Positions 16,725 to 23,683 of a stretch of 34,304 bases of DNA are shown one piece after another. Origin of the DNA: a virus; the IMG/VR virus record IMGVR_UViG_3300035181_000782, positions 1 to 34,304 of that record; one strand, given 5' to 3'. Both the position numbers and the translations under genes were made by a program. The stretch's first letter is position 1; every line of letters begins with the position of its first letter. The notes under the pieces are model-generated. The model had not been told where the DNA came from. It did not search any database and was given only the letters and a program-made list of their open reading frames with translations.

Positions 16725-17026
16725 GCGCCTGCAAACACGGTATTGACCACGATCTAGAGTGCCACCAGTGCGAGGATGAATTTGAAGCGGCCAAGGCGAA
16801 AGTGCCAACGAAGAAACCCATGCCATCACTTGAGCAAATGATCGCTGTGATTAAGTACAAAGAGCGCATCGGGCGGGAATGGAAACGCTGCCTTCTTGAT
16901 GCCTGGGCTTGCGGCGAGGATGAAGGCGAACGCGACGACTACTTACTGCGCCAAGTCCGCAACCAGTTCGGCCCGGCTTGGATACTTGCCTTTGATCCGT
17001 CCGATTACGTCATCACTCAGGCTTGA
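16721..17026 (+). CDS. Small early protein with Cys pairs, unknown
   Basis: The 101-residue protein starts MSACKHGIDHDLECHQCEDEF; C4, H6, H10, C14 and C17 could bind a metal. A charged helical middle and an aromatic C-terminus follow. It ends the first early operon; its last 14 bases overlap the end of the convergent ParB-like gene, so neither strand has room for a terminator there. No function is assigned. Confidence 0.6.
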   Translation: MSACKHGIDHDLECHQCEDEFEAAKAKVPTKKPMPSLEQMIAVIKYKERIGREWKRCLLDAWACGEDEGERDDYLLRQVRNQFGPAWILAFDPSDYVITQA

Positions 17027-17783
17027 ACGGATTCTCAACTTCGACGTGGCCCTCCGGGGCCATGTCCGCGTTCAGGTCGTAGCCAAGCGCGTCGGCCAGC
17101 AGTTCACCGTTCTGGTATCTGCTTTGATCCCACTTGCCTTTTCCCTGTTCGATGAACCTGACCGCGTGCGGCTCGTCCCTGAACACGAAGACCAGATAAA
17201 ACTCGCTGGTTTCCTTCGCCTTGTTCCGGCTTTTGATTGTGTCGTACAGCTCCGATATGGTCGCCAACTGTTCGGCCATCTTTGCAGCATCTTCGCTGCG
17301 GGTCTCGAACGGGCTGGTGCCGAGCAACTGATACACGTCAGCCGCTTCAAACCCGGTGCCCATGATTTCCACGTTCACGTCTTTGAGCATGGCATCCAGG
17401 GCTTCAATGTCCCACTGGCCTTGTGCCATCGTGTTGTTGAGCAGGATGTTTAGTTCCTTCTCGCGCCCGGTGTCCACATCAATCGCGGCGACCCGCATGG
17501 TGTAGTCGGGTGTGCCCATCAGGCTATCCATGATTGCAATGCGCTGGTGCCCACCCACGATCAAGCCGCTGCGCTTGTTCCAGGTCGGCGGGCTCACCAA
17601 GCCGTGACGTTTCAGCCCGGCCTTGAGTTTGCGCTTCTGGTTGTCGGTCAACTGACGCGGGTTATACGGTGCGCCCTTGAGTTCGCTACGGTGGACTTCA
17701 ACCACTTCGTAGTTCTCCAGGTGCGCATCACTTAGCGTTTTTATCGGGGTAGAACCGGGCATGGGCTTTGAAGACTTCTGCAT
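17013..17783 (-). CDS. ParB/Srx-like domain protein (IbrB-like)
   Basis: The 256-residue protein has a ParB-type N-terminal domain: VEVHRSELKGAPYNPRQLTD (about 28-47), then an LKRHGLVSPPTWNKRSG turn and the core motif VGGHQRIAIMD (about 76-86). The C-terminal half is helical and charged. ParB-like proteins of this size next to PAPS-reductase-like proteins match the IbrA/IbrB pair described in E. coli prophages. The reading overlaps the end of the PAPS-reductase-like gene by 56 bases; a start at 17762 (MPGSTP) would shorten the overlap, and neither start has a strong ribosome binding site. The last gene of the minus operon; role unknown. Confidence 0.8.
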   Translation of the reverse strand: MQKSSKPMPGSTPIKTLSDAHLENYEVVEVHRSELKGAPYNPRQLTDNQKRKLKAGLKRHGLVSPPTWNKRSGLIVGGHQRIAIMDSLMGTPDYTMRVAAIDVDTGREKELNILLNNTMAQGQWDIEALDAMLKDVNVEIMGTGFEAADVYQLLGTSPFETRSEDAAKMAEQLATISELYDTIKSRNKAKETSEFYLVFVFRDEPHAVRFIEQGKGKWDQSRYQNGELLADALGYDLNADMAPEGHVEVENPFKPE

Positions 17784-18405
17784 AGGGGAAATACTCTTTG
17801 ATGGTTGCGAAGTCGCGCGGGTGGTATTCTGAAACCCACTTCATTGACTTGTGTGTCAGGCCGATGCCACTGGCGTTCGACCCTGACTGTTGCGGGATCG
17901 GGATACCCTTGGCTTGCAGGAACGCCAGCACGTCAAACTTGTTCCAGCTTTTTAGCGGATTGATCACGGTGTCCCAATGGGCCGTGCCCTTCATGAAACG
18001 CCGCCGCCAGGAACTGTCAGCCGCCTTGGCACCAACAGCCACAAAGTCGCAGCCGGTGATTTGCCGGGCGAACTCGTAAAGGTCTTTGAGCTTGTGGTCG
18101 GGGAACAGTCCCAACTCAGGCCAGGGGTCAATGAACGCACAGCCGCGCAATGAAGCGAAGCTGACCCAATGCGGTATCTCGATGGGGGTGATGCCCCAAC
18201 GTGTTTTGCAATAGTCCATCCGTTCCTGCTCATGCTCCAGGCCGGGGACGAAATACATGTGGACGGCTTCGACGCGCTTAAACGTCTTTATGCACAAATC
18301 CATCAACGCCAGCGAGTCTTTGCCGCCAGAGTACATCACAGCAACCGAGTCGCCCTTTGTGGCGGCGACCCGGAGAATGTCCAGCGTTTCCTCCAGACGA
18401 TCCAT
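17728..18405 (-). CDS. PAPS reductase/PP-loop ATP pyrophosphatase-like protein (IbrA-like)
   Basis: The 225-residue protein has the PP-loop signature MYSGGKDSLALMDL (about 24-37), which in this superfamily activates a substrate with ATP. A central region with CAFIDPWPELGLFP and a C-terminal KSWNKFDVLAFLQAKGIPIP segment agree with PAPS-reductase-type proteins. In phages and prophages such proteins are usually not involved in sulfate assimilation. It starts a few bases after the second 66-residue gene and overlaps the ParB-like gene. Possible roles are nucleic-acid thiolation or modification, or gene activation as reported for IbrA/B; none is shown by the sequence. Confidence 0.82.
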   Translation of the reverse strand: MDRLEETLDILRVAATKGDSVAVMYSGGKDSLALMDLCIKTFKRVEAVHMYFVPGLEHEQERMDYCKTRWGITPIEIPHWVSFASLRGCAFIDPWPELGLFPDHKLKDLYEFARQITGCDFVAVGAKAADSSWRRRFMKGTAHWDTVINPLKSWNKFDVLAFLQAKGIPIPQQSGSNASGIGLTHKSMKWVSEYHPRDFATIKEYFPYAEVFKAHARFYPDKNAK

Positions 18406-18410
18406 GATGC

Positions 18411-18611
18411 CTAGCCTGCGCCGCCCGTACTAGAGTTCACGCTACTGCCTGGGCCGATAGCGCCAGCAGAGCGCAAAGCCCCACGGGTGCCAGCATCAGG
18501 CCGGGCCGAATGCTTTGCAGGGGCCGCGCCCTTTTTGGGGGCTGGGCCTTTGGCGAACTTCGCCTGCATCGGTGTCAGCTTGCCGCTGACTGCTTTACCT
18601 TTGGCCGCCAT
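18411..18611 (-). CDS. Ala/Lys-rich 66-residue protein, copy A
   Basis: The product is 66 residues, strongly basic and low in complexity, with about half its residues Ala, Lys, Gly or Pro. It begins MAAKGKAVSGKLTPMQAKFA and ends GPGSSVNSSTGGAG. The neighbour upstream (18614-18814) has the same length and an end of the same type (GPGTGSNSGTGGAG). The start lies two bases after the neighbour's stop, so the two are translated together. Composition resembles histone H1-like or nucleoid-binding tails, and DNA or RNA binding is a reasonable guess. No disease-, toxin- or enzyme-type motif is present. Confidence 0.6.
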   Translation of the reverse strand: MAAKGKAVSGKLTPMQAKFAKGPAPKKGAAPAKHSARPDAGTRGALRSAGAIGPGSSVNSSTGGAG

Positions 18612-18613
18612 GA

Positions 18614-18814
18614 TTAACCCGCGCCGCCGGTTCCACTGTTGGAGCCGGTGCCGGGGCCGACCTTGCCAGCGGACAGTTTTGCAGCAAAGGCGTTCGCCTT
18701 GGCGTTCAATGCAGCCTTACCGGCCTTCGATGCGCTTGCGAACTTTGCGCCAGCAGCGACGGCTTTTGCAGACGGTGCGTTTTTGCCCTTGGGGGCGGGG
18801 GTCATTCGTGCCAT
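18614..18814 (-). CDS. Ala/Lys-rich 66-residue protein, copy B
   Basis: This product, also 66 residues, starts at the ATG at 18814 behind a clear AAGGAG site; a longer reading to 18868 would lack such a site. It begins MARMTPAPKGKNAPSAKAVA and has an Ala/Lys-rich middle (ASKAGKAALNAKANAFAAKL) and a Gly/Ser tail that matches copy A. It is the first gene of the minus operon B-A-PAPS-ParB. The shared length and tail suggest an old duplication. I infer a nucleic-acid-binding partner of the two downstream proteins. Confidence 0.6.
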   Translation of the reverse strand: MARMTPAPKGKNAPSAKAVAAGAKFASASKAGKAALNAKANAFAAKLSAGKVGPGTGSNSGTGGAG

Positions 18815-18921
18815 TTGGCAACTCCTTAGAAATTGCCAGCGGGATGCTGGCGGGTTAGCGGAAAACACCGCGATTTATTGCGATCTGATTTTGTAAGATT
18901 CAAGTCAGATTCACTTTGTTG

Positions 18922-18958
18922 CATTTAAACCACATCACCAGGCAGGGCACATTTAAAC
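18922..18958. repeat. Two direct repeats CATTTAAAC
   Basis: Copies start at 18922 and 18950, 28 bp apart, which is close to a whole number of helical turns. Each contains the palindrome TTTAAA. They lie upstream of the minus-strand operon and may be an operator. Confidence 0.4.
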
Positions 18959-19100
18959 GCGCCAGGGCGCGCGCCAGCCTATCCTAGCGGCACCCATAAC
19001 AACCCAGAGCCACGCGGCCAGCCTAGCGGGTTTTCCCAATGAAGGCAGGCACCCAGGCAGGCCAAAAAAGCCCAGAATTTTCCAGGCTTCTCAGAATCAT

Positions 19101-19159
19101 CAAATAAATTCAAATAAATTACCCGAAAGGTTGCATAGTTACCTAAAAAGGGACATAAT
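19101..19159 (+). promoter_or_regulatory. Candidate sigma70-like promoter with A/T-rich upstream repeats
   Basis: TTGCAT at 19131 and CATAAT at 19154 are separated by 17 bases, close to the consensus. Two tandem copies of CAAATAAATT (19101-19120) lie upstream as a possible UP element. GTTACC (19138) is inside the spacer, so a regulator that binds GTTACC here would be able to block or alter the promoter. Confidence 0.5.
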
Positions 19160-19369
19160 CAAGTCTTCCAAGGGGAAACCCAAGGAAATGACCCACTTAG
19201 GCCCAAGGCTAGACACCAGGATTCCCGAAAGTGGCGAAGCGTAAAACCCTTCCGCAGTGCGCGAGGGCTGGAGAAACCCGGCCCGCCCAATCTGTGACAA
19301 ACCCAGTGGCGCAGTTTTTTCAACTCGCACCCAGCGGTGAATGAGCAAACGGGATTCGTACCCGCTGCG

Positions 19370-19390
19370 ACTGGCCGACGACCGGCCAGT
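19370..19390. other. Hairpin in the 19.2-19.5 kb non-coding region
   Basis: ACTGGCCG and CGGCCAGT pair over eight bases around a five-base loop (ACGAC). Twenty bases before it lies CGGG-N7-CCCG. These make a structured RNA or a control site plausible, and no U run follows. Confidence 0.45.
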
Positions 19391-19505
19391 GCAATAAGTC
19401 TCTGACAGTCGTCTTTCCACATAACACAACCGCCAGCCTATTCAAACGAGTGGGCTGTCAGGTGTGCATGTCGCACATCACATTCATACAACCGGAGACA
19501 TTGAT

Positions 19506-19709
19506 ATGAACGACTACCGCAACAAGACACTGGCCGCCCTGCAATACATCCAACGCGATGCAAGCGAAGCCGCCAAGTTCGCCCAGGACTTAGGCAACTA
19601 CCAAGCCGAATGCAAGTATCTGGATCAAGTCAACGATGCCAGCACCGAGATTTACCGCCGCCGTGAAGCCGGGCTCTGCATGGTTCCTGCCGCCCGCCTT
19701 GCCGCTTAA
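19506..19709 (+). CDS. Small early protein, unknown
   Basis: The 67-residue product starts at an ATG preceded by a good CGGAG site about eleven bases away; an upstream in-frame ATG at 19464 has no site. It begins MNDYRNKTLAALQYIQRDAS and appears to be mostly helical and charged. It heads the second plus-strand operon and lies 22 bases before the AAA+ gene. I do not recognise it. Confidence 0.65.
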   Translation: MNDYRNKTLAALQYIQRDASEAAKFAQDLGNYQAECKYLDQVNDASTEIYRRREAGLCMVPAARLAA

Positions 19710-19731
19710 CTTTTAACTTCTGGAGTACCTT

Positions 19732-21081
19732 ATGACAACCGCACAACAAACCTTTGACTTTTCCCGCTTCACCAAGAAACAACTGCAAGTAATCGCCGCC
19801 AACGCTGGCCTTCGCAAGAATTGGGCACCTATCAGCATTGCCGAGATTCGCGGCATGTTGAGCTCGGTCAGTTTTGACCGGATGCGCGTGGCGCTTCTTC
19901 GCAGCGAAGTCGATGAATCCGATGTTGACGACCTGATCATTGACGTGGGCACCCCGGGCGCTTATGACGTGAACGACGATCTGACCGAAGTGGTGAACGA
20001 CGAAGCCGACGAAGCGGCCGAAGTGGCCGACGAACTTTTCACGCCGGTCAAGGCTACCCGGCAGGTGGTTAAAGCCGCCGCGCCGGTAGTTGGTAACGTG
20101 TCCGATGTTGCCGCCGCCCTTGCCGGGTTGCTTGCCTCGGGTGGCACCAACGAAGCACGGGTGACTGAAATTGCCCAGGCCATTGCAACGGCCACTGCGC
20201 ACGATGCGATGGGCGTCGTGCAGATCGAACTCCAAACCGATCTGGCCAGAATGAAAAGTTTCGTGAAGGATGCCATTGCAGCCGCCACTGTCAACCTGCC
20301 CACACAGACCATCGTGCAGCCGGTGATTGGTGAGCCCAAGAAACTGCCCGGCCTTGTCCACGCCAGGTTTGAGCGGGTTTACAAGCTGGCCAGCCTGCGC
20401 CAGAACGTGATGCTGGTCGGCCCCGCCGGTTGCGGCAAAACGCAACTCGCTGAAATGGTTGCCGATGCGCTTGGACTGTCGTTCTCGTTCCTGTCCTGTT
20501 CGGCAGGCATGAGCGAGTCACAGCTTCAAGGCTGGTTGCTGCCCACGGGTGACAGCGGCCAATTCTCTTACGTGCCAGCCGCGTTCGTGACCGCCTACGA
20601 AAACGGTGGTGTGTTCCTGCTTGATGAAATTGACGCGGCTGATGAAAACCTGCTGCTGGTGATCAACAGCGCACTAGCCAACGGCAAGTTTGCTATCCCC
20701 CAACGCTACGACAACTCGGTGGCGAAACGTCACGCTGACTTCTGCATGATCGCAGCGGCCAACACCTACGGCAACGGCGCGGATCGTGTCTATGCTGGTC
20801 GCAACCAACTTGACGGCGCAACGCTCGACCGATTCCGCACCGGGATGGTCACGATGGGCTATGACGCGAACGTCGAAAGCGCCCTGGTGGACACCGAGGT
20901 TCTGCTGTGGGGCGCGGCCATTCGTGCCAAGATCGAAGCCAACAAATTGCGCCGCGTGATGTCAACCCGCGTACTAATCAACTACACCGCCCAAAAGAAT
21001 GCTGGCCTGACGCGCAGCGATTGGGAAGAGTCTTACTTCTGCGACTGGTCACGCGATGAACTGTCCAAGGTCGGACGCTAA
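19732..21081 (+). CDS. MoxR-like AAA+ ATPase
   Basis: The 449-residue protein has an AAA+ core in its second half: Walker A GPAGCGKT (230-237), Walker B VFLLDEID (294-301), a sensor-1-type CMIAAANTYG near 340-350, and DRFR, a candidate arginine finger, near 375-380. The pattern agrees with the MoxR/CbbQ (AAA_5) group. The N-terminal ~190 residues hold a SAP-like or helical segment (SRFTKKQLQVIAANAGLRKN) and an acidic linker. MoxR ATPases usually act with a VWA-domain partner encoded next to them to remodel proteins, and a VWA-like gene follows here. The start follows a CTGGAG site. Confidence 0.85.
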   Translation: MTTAQQTFDFSRFTKKQLQVIAANAGLRKNWAPISIAEIRGMLSSVSFDRMRVALLRSEVDESDVDDLIIDVGTPGAYDVNDDLTEVVNDEADEAAEVADELFTPVKATRQVVKAAAPVVGNVSDVAAALAGLLASGGTNEARVTEIAQAIATATAHDAMGVVQIELQTDLARMKSFVKDAIAAATVNLPTQTIVQPVIGEPKKLPGLVHARFERVYKLASLRQNVMLVGPAGCGKTQLAEMVADALGLSFSFLSCSAGMSESQLQGWLLPTGDSGQFSYVPAAFVTAYENGGVFLLDEIDAADENLLLVINSALANGKFAIPQRYDNSVAKRHADFCMIAAANTYGNGADRVYAGRNQLDGATLDRFRTGMVTMGYDANVESALVDTEVLLWGAAIRAKIEANKLRRVMSTRVLINYTAQKNAGLTRSDWEESYFCDWSRDELSKVGR

Positions 21082-21106
21082 CCCCTCACCCCTCTGGAGA
21101 ACAACC

Positions 21107-22009
21107 ATGTCATCAATACGCTACTGCGACGCCGCCGTGATCCCCGAAGCCCAACGCCGCGCCAATGGCGACAATGCCCGAATCGCCAAACGGTTTCACT
21201 CGCTGGCCGAGTATGCCGCCGTGCCCGCCATGACCGATTACAACCGAGAGCAACTGGTGCGCAAGATGAACCTCAAGTCAGGCGCTGAATCGAAAGACTG
21301 GTACGGCGTTGCTGGCGGCGCTGACAAGGTGCTTGACCTGATCAAGAACGGCTGGCCAGAGGGTGTGCAGCGGATGCTTGATTCGTTCGGCAAGCTGACT
21401 ACTTCACAGACCGCGACAAGCATCAAGCGCATCAAGGCCCGTGGCGACCACGGTGACGAATTTGACATTCACCGGGCTTACAGCGGCGGGCTTGACAAGG
21501 CTTGGTCGCGCCGCGCTCGGGGCCGCCGCCCTTCCGCCCGCTGCGTCAGCATCTACCTGAGCGCGGCTGTTAGCTGGAACGTCAATGCCGAGTCGATGTT
21601 CTGGCGCGGTGCTGCGGCGCTTGCCATCACTGATCTGCTGTCAACTGCTGGGTACTCGGTCGAAGTGATCACCGGGGTATCGACAGACAACATGGCAGCG
21701 GCAGGGTCAGCCCACCTAACCAGCGCCACCACAGTCAAAGCGGCCAGCGACCCGGTGAACCTGAATAGCCTGGCCTCCAGCCTGTGCCTTGCCGGATTCT
21801 TCCGGGTGCTTGGCTTTGCGCAGATTCACTCTGCCCCGTTCGATGTTGATTCCGGCTTGGGCCAGCCAGCCAATGTCCGCTTGTCAGAAATCGAAGCATC
21901 TGACACCACCATCGTGATCGAAGGCACTTCAGTCAGCAGCGAAGCATCAGCCCGGCGCTGGCTTGAAGCCACCCTGGCCGGTATCGAAGACGGCTCGATC
22001 AAACTCTAA
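21107..22009 (+). CDS. VWA-like protein next to the MoxR-type ATPase, degenerate metal site
   Basis: The 300-residue protein starts at the ATG at 21107 with CTGGAGAAC upstream. Its middle (from about 145: ARCVSIYLSAAVSW) reads as the first beta strand of a von Willebrand A-like fold, followed by a helix (FWRGAAALAITDLLSTAGY) and a second strand (SVEVIT). The usual MIDAS DxSxS is absent: LSAAVS is found where it would be. The N-terminal third is helical and charged. Position, 25 bases after the AAA+ gene, supports a MoxR-VWA type pair. This is inference from pattern; no sequence search was run. Confidence 0.55.
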   Translation: MSSIRYCDAAVIPEAQRRANGDNARIAKRFHSLAEYAAVPAMTDYNREQLVRKMNLKSGAESKDWYGVAGGADKVLDLIKNGWPEGVQRMLDSFGKLTTSQTATSIKRIKARGDHGDEFDIHRAYSGGLDKAWSRRARGRRPSARCVSIYLSAAVSWNVNAESMFWRGAAALAITDLLSTAGYSVEVITGVSTDNMAAAGSAHLTSATTVKAASDPVNLNSLASSLCLAGFFRVLGFAQIHSAPFDVDSGLGQPANVRLSEIEASDTTIVIEGTSVSSEASARRWLEATLAGIEDGSIKL

Positions 22010-22017
22010 ACCAACCC

Positions 22018-22033
22018 GCCCCCACTTGGGGGC
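22018..22033 (+). other. GC-rich hairpin in front of the next gene
   Basis: GCCCCC pairs with GGGGGC around ACTT, directly ahead of the AAAGGAAA ribosome binding site of the gene at 22049. It may be an mRNA end-protecting or transcript-limiting structure; no U run follows. Confidence 0.5.
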
Positions 22034-22048
22034 ATCAAAGGAAACATC

Positions 22049-22516
22049 ATGACAAACTCAAACACCCAAAACATTCGCGGCATTCTGATCGACCCTTTCA
22101 CCCATACCGTCACCGAAGTGTTCGTGGACGGCAGCGACACGCTCAAAGCCATGCGCAAGCAAATCCAGTGCGACTACGTTTGCCGGGTTGCTCTCGGCAG
22201 CATTCGCGGCATCGAGCAAGACCTGTGGATTGACGATGAGGGCATCCTGTGCGATTGGGACACCCAGGCGTTTTTCAAACTGCGCGGTATGCCTGACCCG
22301 CTGGCCGGGCGCGGCATCATCTTCGCAGGAACGGAGGACGGCGACACCGTAGGCACCACGCTTGAAGTCGAGCGCGTTACAGAGCTGATGCAATGGATCA
22401 CCCCCCAACAGGTCATCGTTCCAGCGCCGCGCATGATCGGGATCAACGAAGACGGCACCGAGAGCGTCACCCTGCTTGCAGGCACCGAGTCCTGGTCGTA
22501 CACAAACCAACCCTAA
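22049..22516 (+). CDS. DUF3846-like protein, tentative
   Basis: The 155-residue protein begins with IRGILIDPFTHTVTEVFVDG (from about residue 9), then SDTLKAMRKQIQCDYV. This beta-turn-beta followed by a helix is reminiscent of DUF3846 phage proteins. A short LWIDDEGIL strand and a DPLAGRGIIFAG segment follow, consistent with the same group. It is acidic and has no membrane segment. It lies behind a hairpin and a good ribosome binding site in the AAA+ operon. The family call is by eye only. Confidence 0.65.
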   Translation: MTNSNTQNIRGILIDPFTHTVTEVFVDGSDTLKAMRKQIQCDYVCRVALGSIRGIEQDLWIDDEGILCDWDTQAFFKLRGMPDPLAGRGIIFAGTEDGDTVGTTLEVERVTELMQWITPQQVIVPAPRMIGINEDGTESVTLLAGTESWSYTNQP

Positions 22517-22571
22517 ACCCATCCGACAGTCGGGCATTCGCTCGGCTGTCAAAACTACCTTGGAGAACGCA

Positions 22572-22769
22572 ATGCTACAAAACAGAAAACCATTTTTAAA
22601 CGTCACCCTTTCGCCCTACGGCGGCATCCGGGTATCGGTGGACGACCACCAGCGCATTGAGGCGTACATCGACCAACAGGAAAGCCAGGACAACGCCAGC
22701 GCCAGCGCCCAGATCGAATACGACCAGCGCCAGCACACAGCAGAGCATGAGCAGGAGGTCACACCATGA
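22572..22769 (+). CDS. Small early protein, unknown
   Basis: The 65-residue product starts at the ATG at 22572 behind TTGGAGAACG, the site type used by its neighbours. It begins MLQNRKPFLNVTLSPYGGIR and has a Gln/Glu/Asp/Ser-rich second half. It overlaps the next gene by four bases. An ACAGTCG copy (22526) lies in the short gap before it. It is not recognised. Confidence 0.6.
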   Translation: MLQNRKPFLNVTLSPYGGIRVSVDDHQRIEAYIDQQESQDNASASAQIEYDQRQHTAEHEQEVTP

Positions 22770-23005
22770 GCGCCTACACCGCCACCCTGCTTGCGGTAAT
22801 CTTTGCCGCGCTGCTCGGCTGGTTCGGGCCAGTCGTGCTTGATCAGCAGCCCACGCCATCGACCCAGGACGCATTCAAAGCCCAACAGGCCGAGCGCCGC
22901 ATGGACAAAGCAGCCCAGGCCATTTGCCAGGGCCGGGCCTACACGTTGACCGATACCCCCGGCGAAATCATTTGCACAGTGGTATCGTCCGCAGCGGTTT
23001 TCTGA
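22766..23005 (+). CDS. Small membrane protein, one N-terminal segment
   Basis: The 79-residue protein has a hydrophobic segment at residues 5-25 (TATLLAVIFAALLGWFGPVV), likely a signal anchor. Residues 30-60 are polar and helical with KAAQAICQGRAYTLTDTPGE. It ends the second plus-strand operon and starts by ATGA overlap with the upstream gene. A membrane-associated accessory role is possible; nothing more can be said. Confidence 0.6.
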   Translation: MSAYTATLLAVIFAALLGWFGPVVLDQQPTPSTQDAFKAQQAERRMDKAAQAICQGRAYTLTDTPGEIICTVVSSAAVF

Positions 23006-23021
23006 TTCGGGCGCAAGCCCA

Positions 23022-23052
23022 GTGGCAGCCTTCTCTCCGGTTGTGCTGCCAC
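23022..23052 (+). terminator. Hairpin behind the AAA+ operon, possible terminator
   Basis: GTGGCAGC and GCTGCCAC pair over eight bases around a 15-base loop, 16 bases after the operon's last stop codon. There is no U run, so any termination would be Rho-dependent. Confidence 0.4.
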
Positions 23053-23286
23053 GTCAGATAACCACCTTACTTATTCCTTACAACCTGCCCCGTGCTTCGG
23101 GAAACCCTGAAAACTCAGGGAAACGCAGGTAAACCCCACGCACAATCCAGCCACGCCAGCACACCGCCACGCCACGCGCCAGGGCTTCAGGCTACCACCC
23201 TACCGGCCCGGAAAATAACGGCTCAAAAGGGCTTAAATCAAGCCGCCTTGAGTCGTTGTTTTTTCGCAACAATCTGTCATGTAGAA

Positions 23287-23327
23287 CAAAAAAGGCACCA
23301 AGGGACTTTAATCCTTGATGCCTTTTT
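23287..23327 (-). terminator. Intrinsic terminator that fits the minus strand
   Basis: On minus-strand RNA, AGGCAUCAAGG and CCUUGGUGCCU pair over eleven bases (one U-G pair) and UUUUUU follows. On the plus strand the same position would be a C-A mismatch, though U residues also follow there. It lies about 80 bases beyond the stop of the 71-residue minus-strand frame, so it probably ends that transcript. Confidence 0.75.
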
Positions 23328-23405
23328 AAAAGAGCAACCACGCAACTATCACAACATCATCACCACAGTGGCACCAAAAGCCACCGTGACATAAATGTAA
23401 CAGGC

Positions 23406-23621
23406 TTACCCACGGGTAGCAATGTGGTCACGCGGATTTATTTCCCACACGTCTTTCAAGCTGCATCGGCCCCTGGCCCAGCGCGGTTTCGACATACACC
23501 CGCCCCTATCGGATTTGAAGGCATACACGTTCGGCACGCCACTATGGTTCACGTCCATCCAGCCGAAACATTCCACGACAGTTGGGTAAACCTGAAAAAA
23601 CTCAGGCTTATAAGTTACCAT
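23406..23621 (-). CDS. Possible minus-strand gene, 71 residues, unknown
   Basis: The frame starts MVTYKPEFFQVYPTVVECFG and contains MDVNHSGVPNVYAFKSDRGG and CMSKPRWARGRC. The protein looks well composed, with balanced residues and no low complexity. Support comes from the minus-strand terminator 80 bases beyond its stop. Against it are the absence of a Shine-Dalgarno site and the overlap of its start with the GTTACC control element. It faces the HTH gene at 23684, the place of a repressor in many temperate phages, but I see no helix-turn-helix. A plus-strand frame on the same bases (23424-23624) looks less protein-like. Confidence 0.4.
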   Translation of the reverse strand: MVTYKPEFFQVYPTVVECFGWMDVNHSGVPNVYAFKSDRGGCMSKPRWARGRCSLKDVWEINPRDHIATRG

Positions 23622-23630
23622 TAGGGTCGC
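23571..23630 (+). promoter_or_regulatory. Control element upstream of the replication operon
   Basis: ACAGTTG (about 23578), the palindrome CCTGAAAAAACTCAGG (23591-23606) and GTTACCATTAGGGT (23614-23627) precede the HTH gene start at 23684. GTTACC-N-TTAGGGT is shared with the elements at 27625 and, in part, 15493. The leader also ends with GATTGGAACC, as does that of the gene at 27693. Confidence 0.5.
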
Positions 23631-23683
23631 AGAGTTATCAAATAGATGGCACTGATTTTTAACAAGTAACGATTGGAACCAAA

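Larger units (their letters stand above)
18815..19505. other. 691-base non-coding control region between divergent units
   Basis: No convincing gene is seen here. It holds the leader of the minus operon with a small inverted repeat GCCAGC-N5-GCTGGC (18835-18851) and two CATTTAAAC repeats 28 bp apart (18922, 18950). A GC-rich stretch (18955-19030), tandem ten-base repeats CAAATAAATT (19101-19120), a promoter-like element (19131-19159), a hairpin (19370-19390), and an ACAGTCG (19405) follow. The next plus-strand gene starts 19506, so a transcript from 19160 would have an untranslated leader of about 340 bases or carry a small RNA. Confidence 0.6.
23006..23683. other. 678-base region with few genes: hairpins, terminator, possible reverse gene
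   Basis: It begins with a hairpin behind the previous operon (23022-23052), continues through a CCACGCC/GCC-rich stretch, a terminator (23287-23327), a possible minus-strand gene (23406-23621), and the control element at 23571-23630. The palindrome CCCTGAAAACTCAGGG (23105-23120) resembles CCTGAAAAAACTCAGG (23591-23606). I do not support any plus-strand gene here. Confidence 0.5.

Noticed and set aside
19310-19425. tRNA-like sequence on the minus strand (GCGGG-TACGAAT-CCCGT plus a hairpin resembling a variable arm)
   Set aside because: The T-loop has A at position 55, and no seven-base acceptor stem can be paired with the bases after the T-arm.
19139-19429. Overlapping minus-strand open frames of 87-96 residues
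   Set aside because: The frames are Arg/Ser/Trp/Cys-rich, have no ribosome binding site, and cross structured non-coding sequence.
23092-23394. 100-residue plus-strand frame
   Set aside because: It runs through the terminator at 23287-23327 and the palindrome at 23105, is low in protein-like pattern and has no ribosome binding site.
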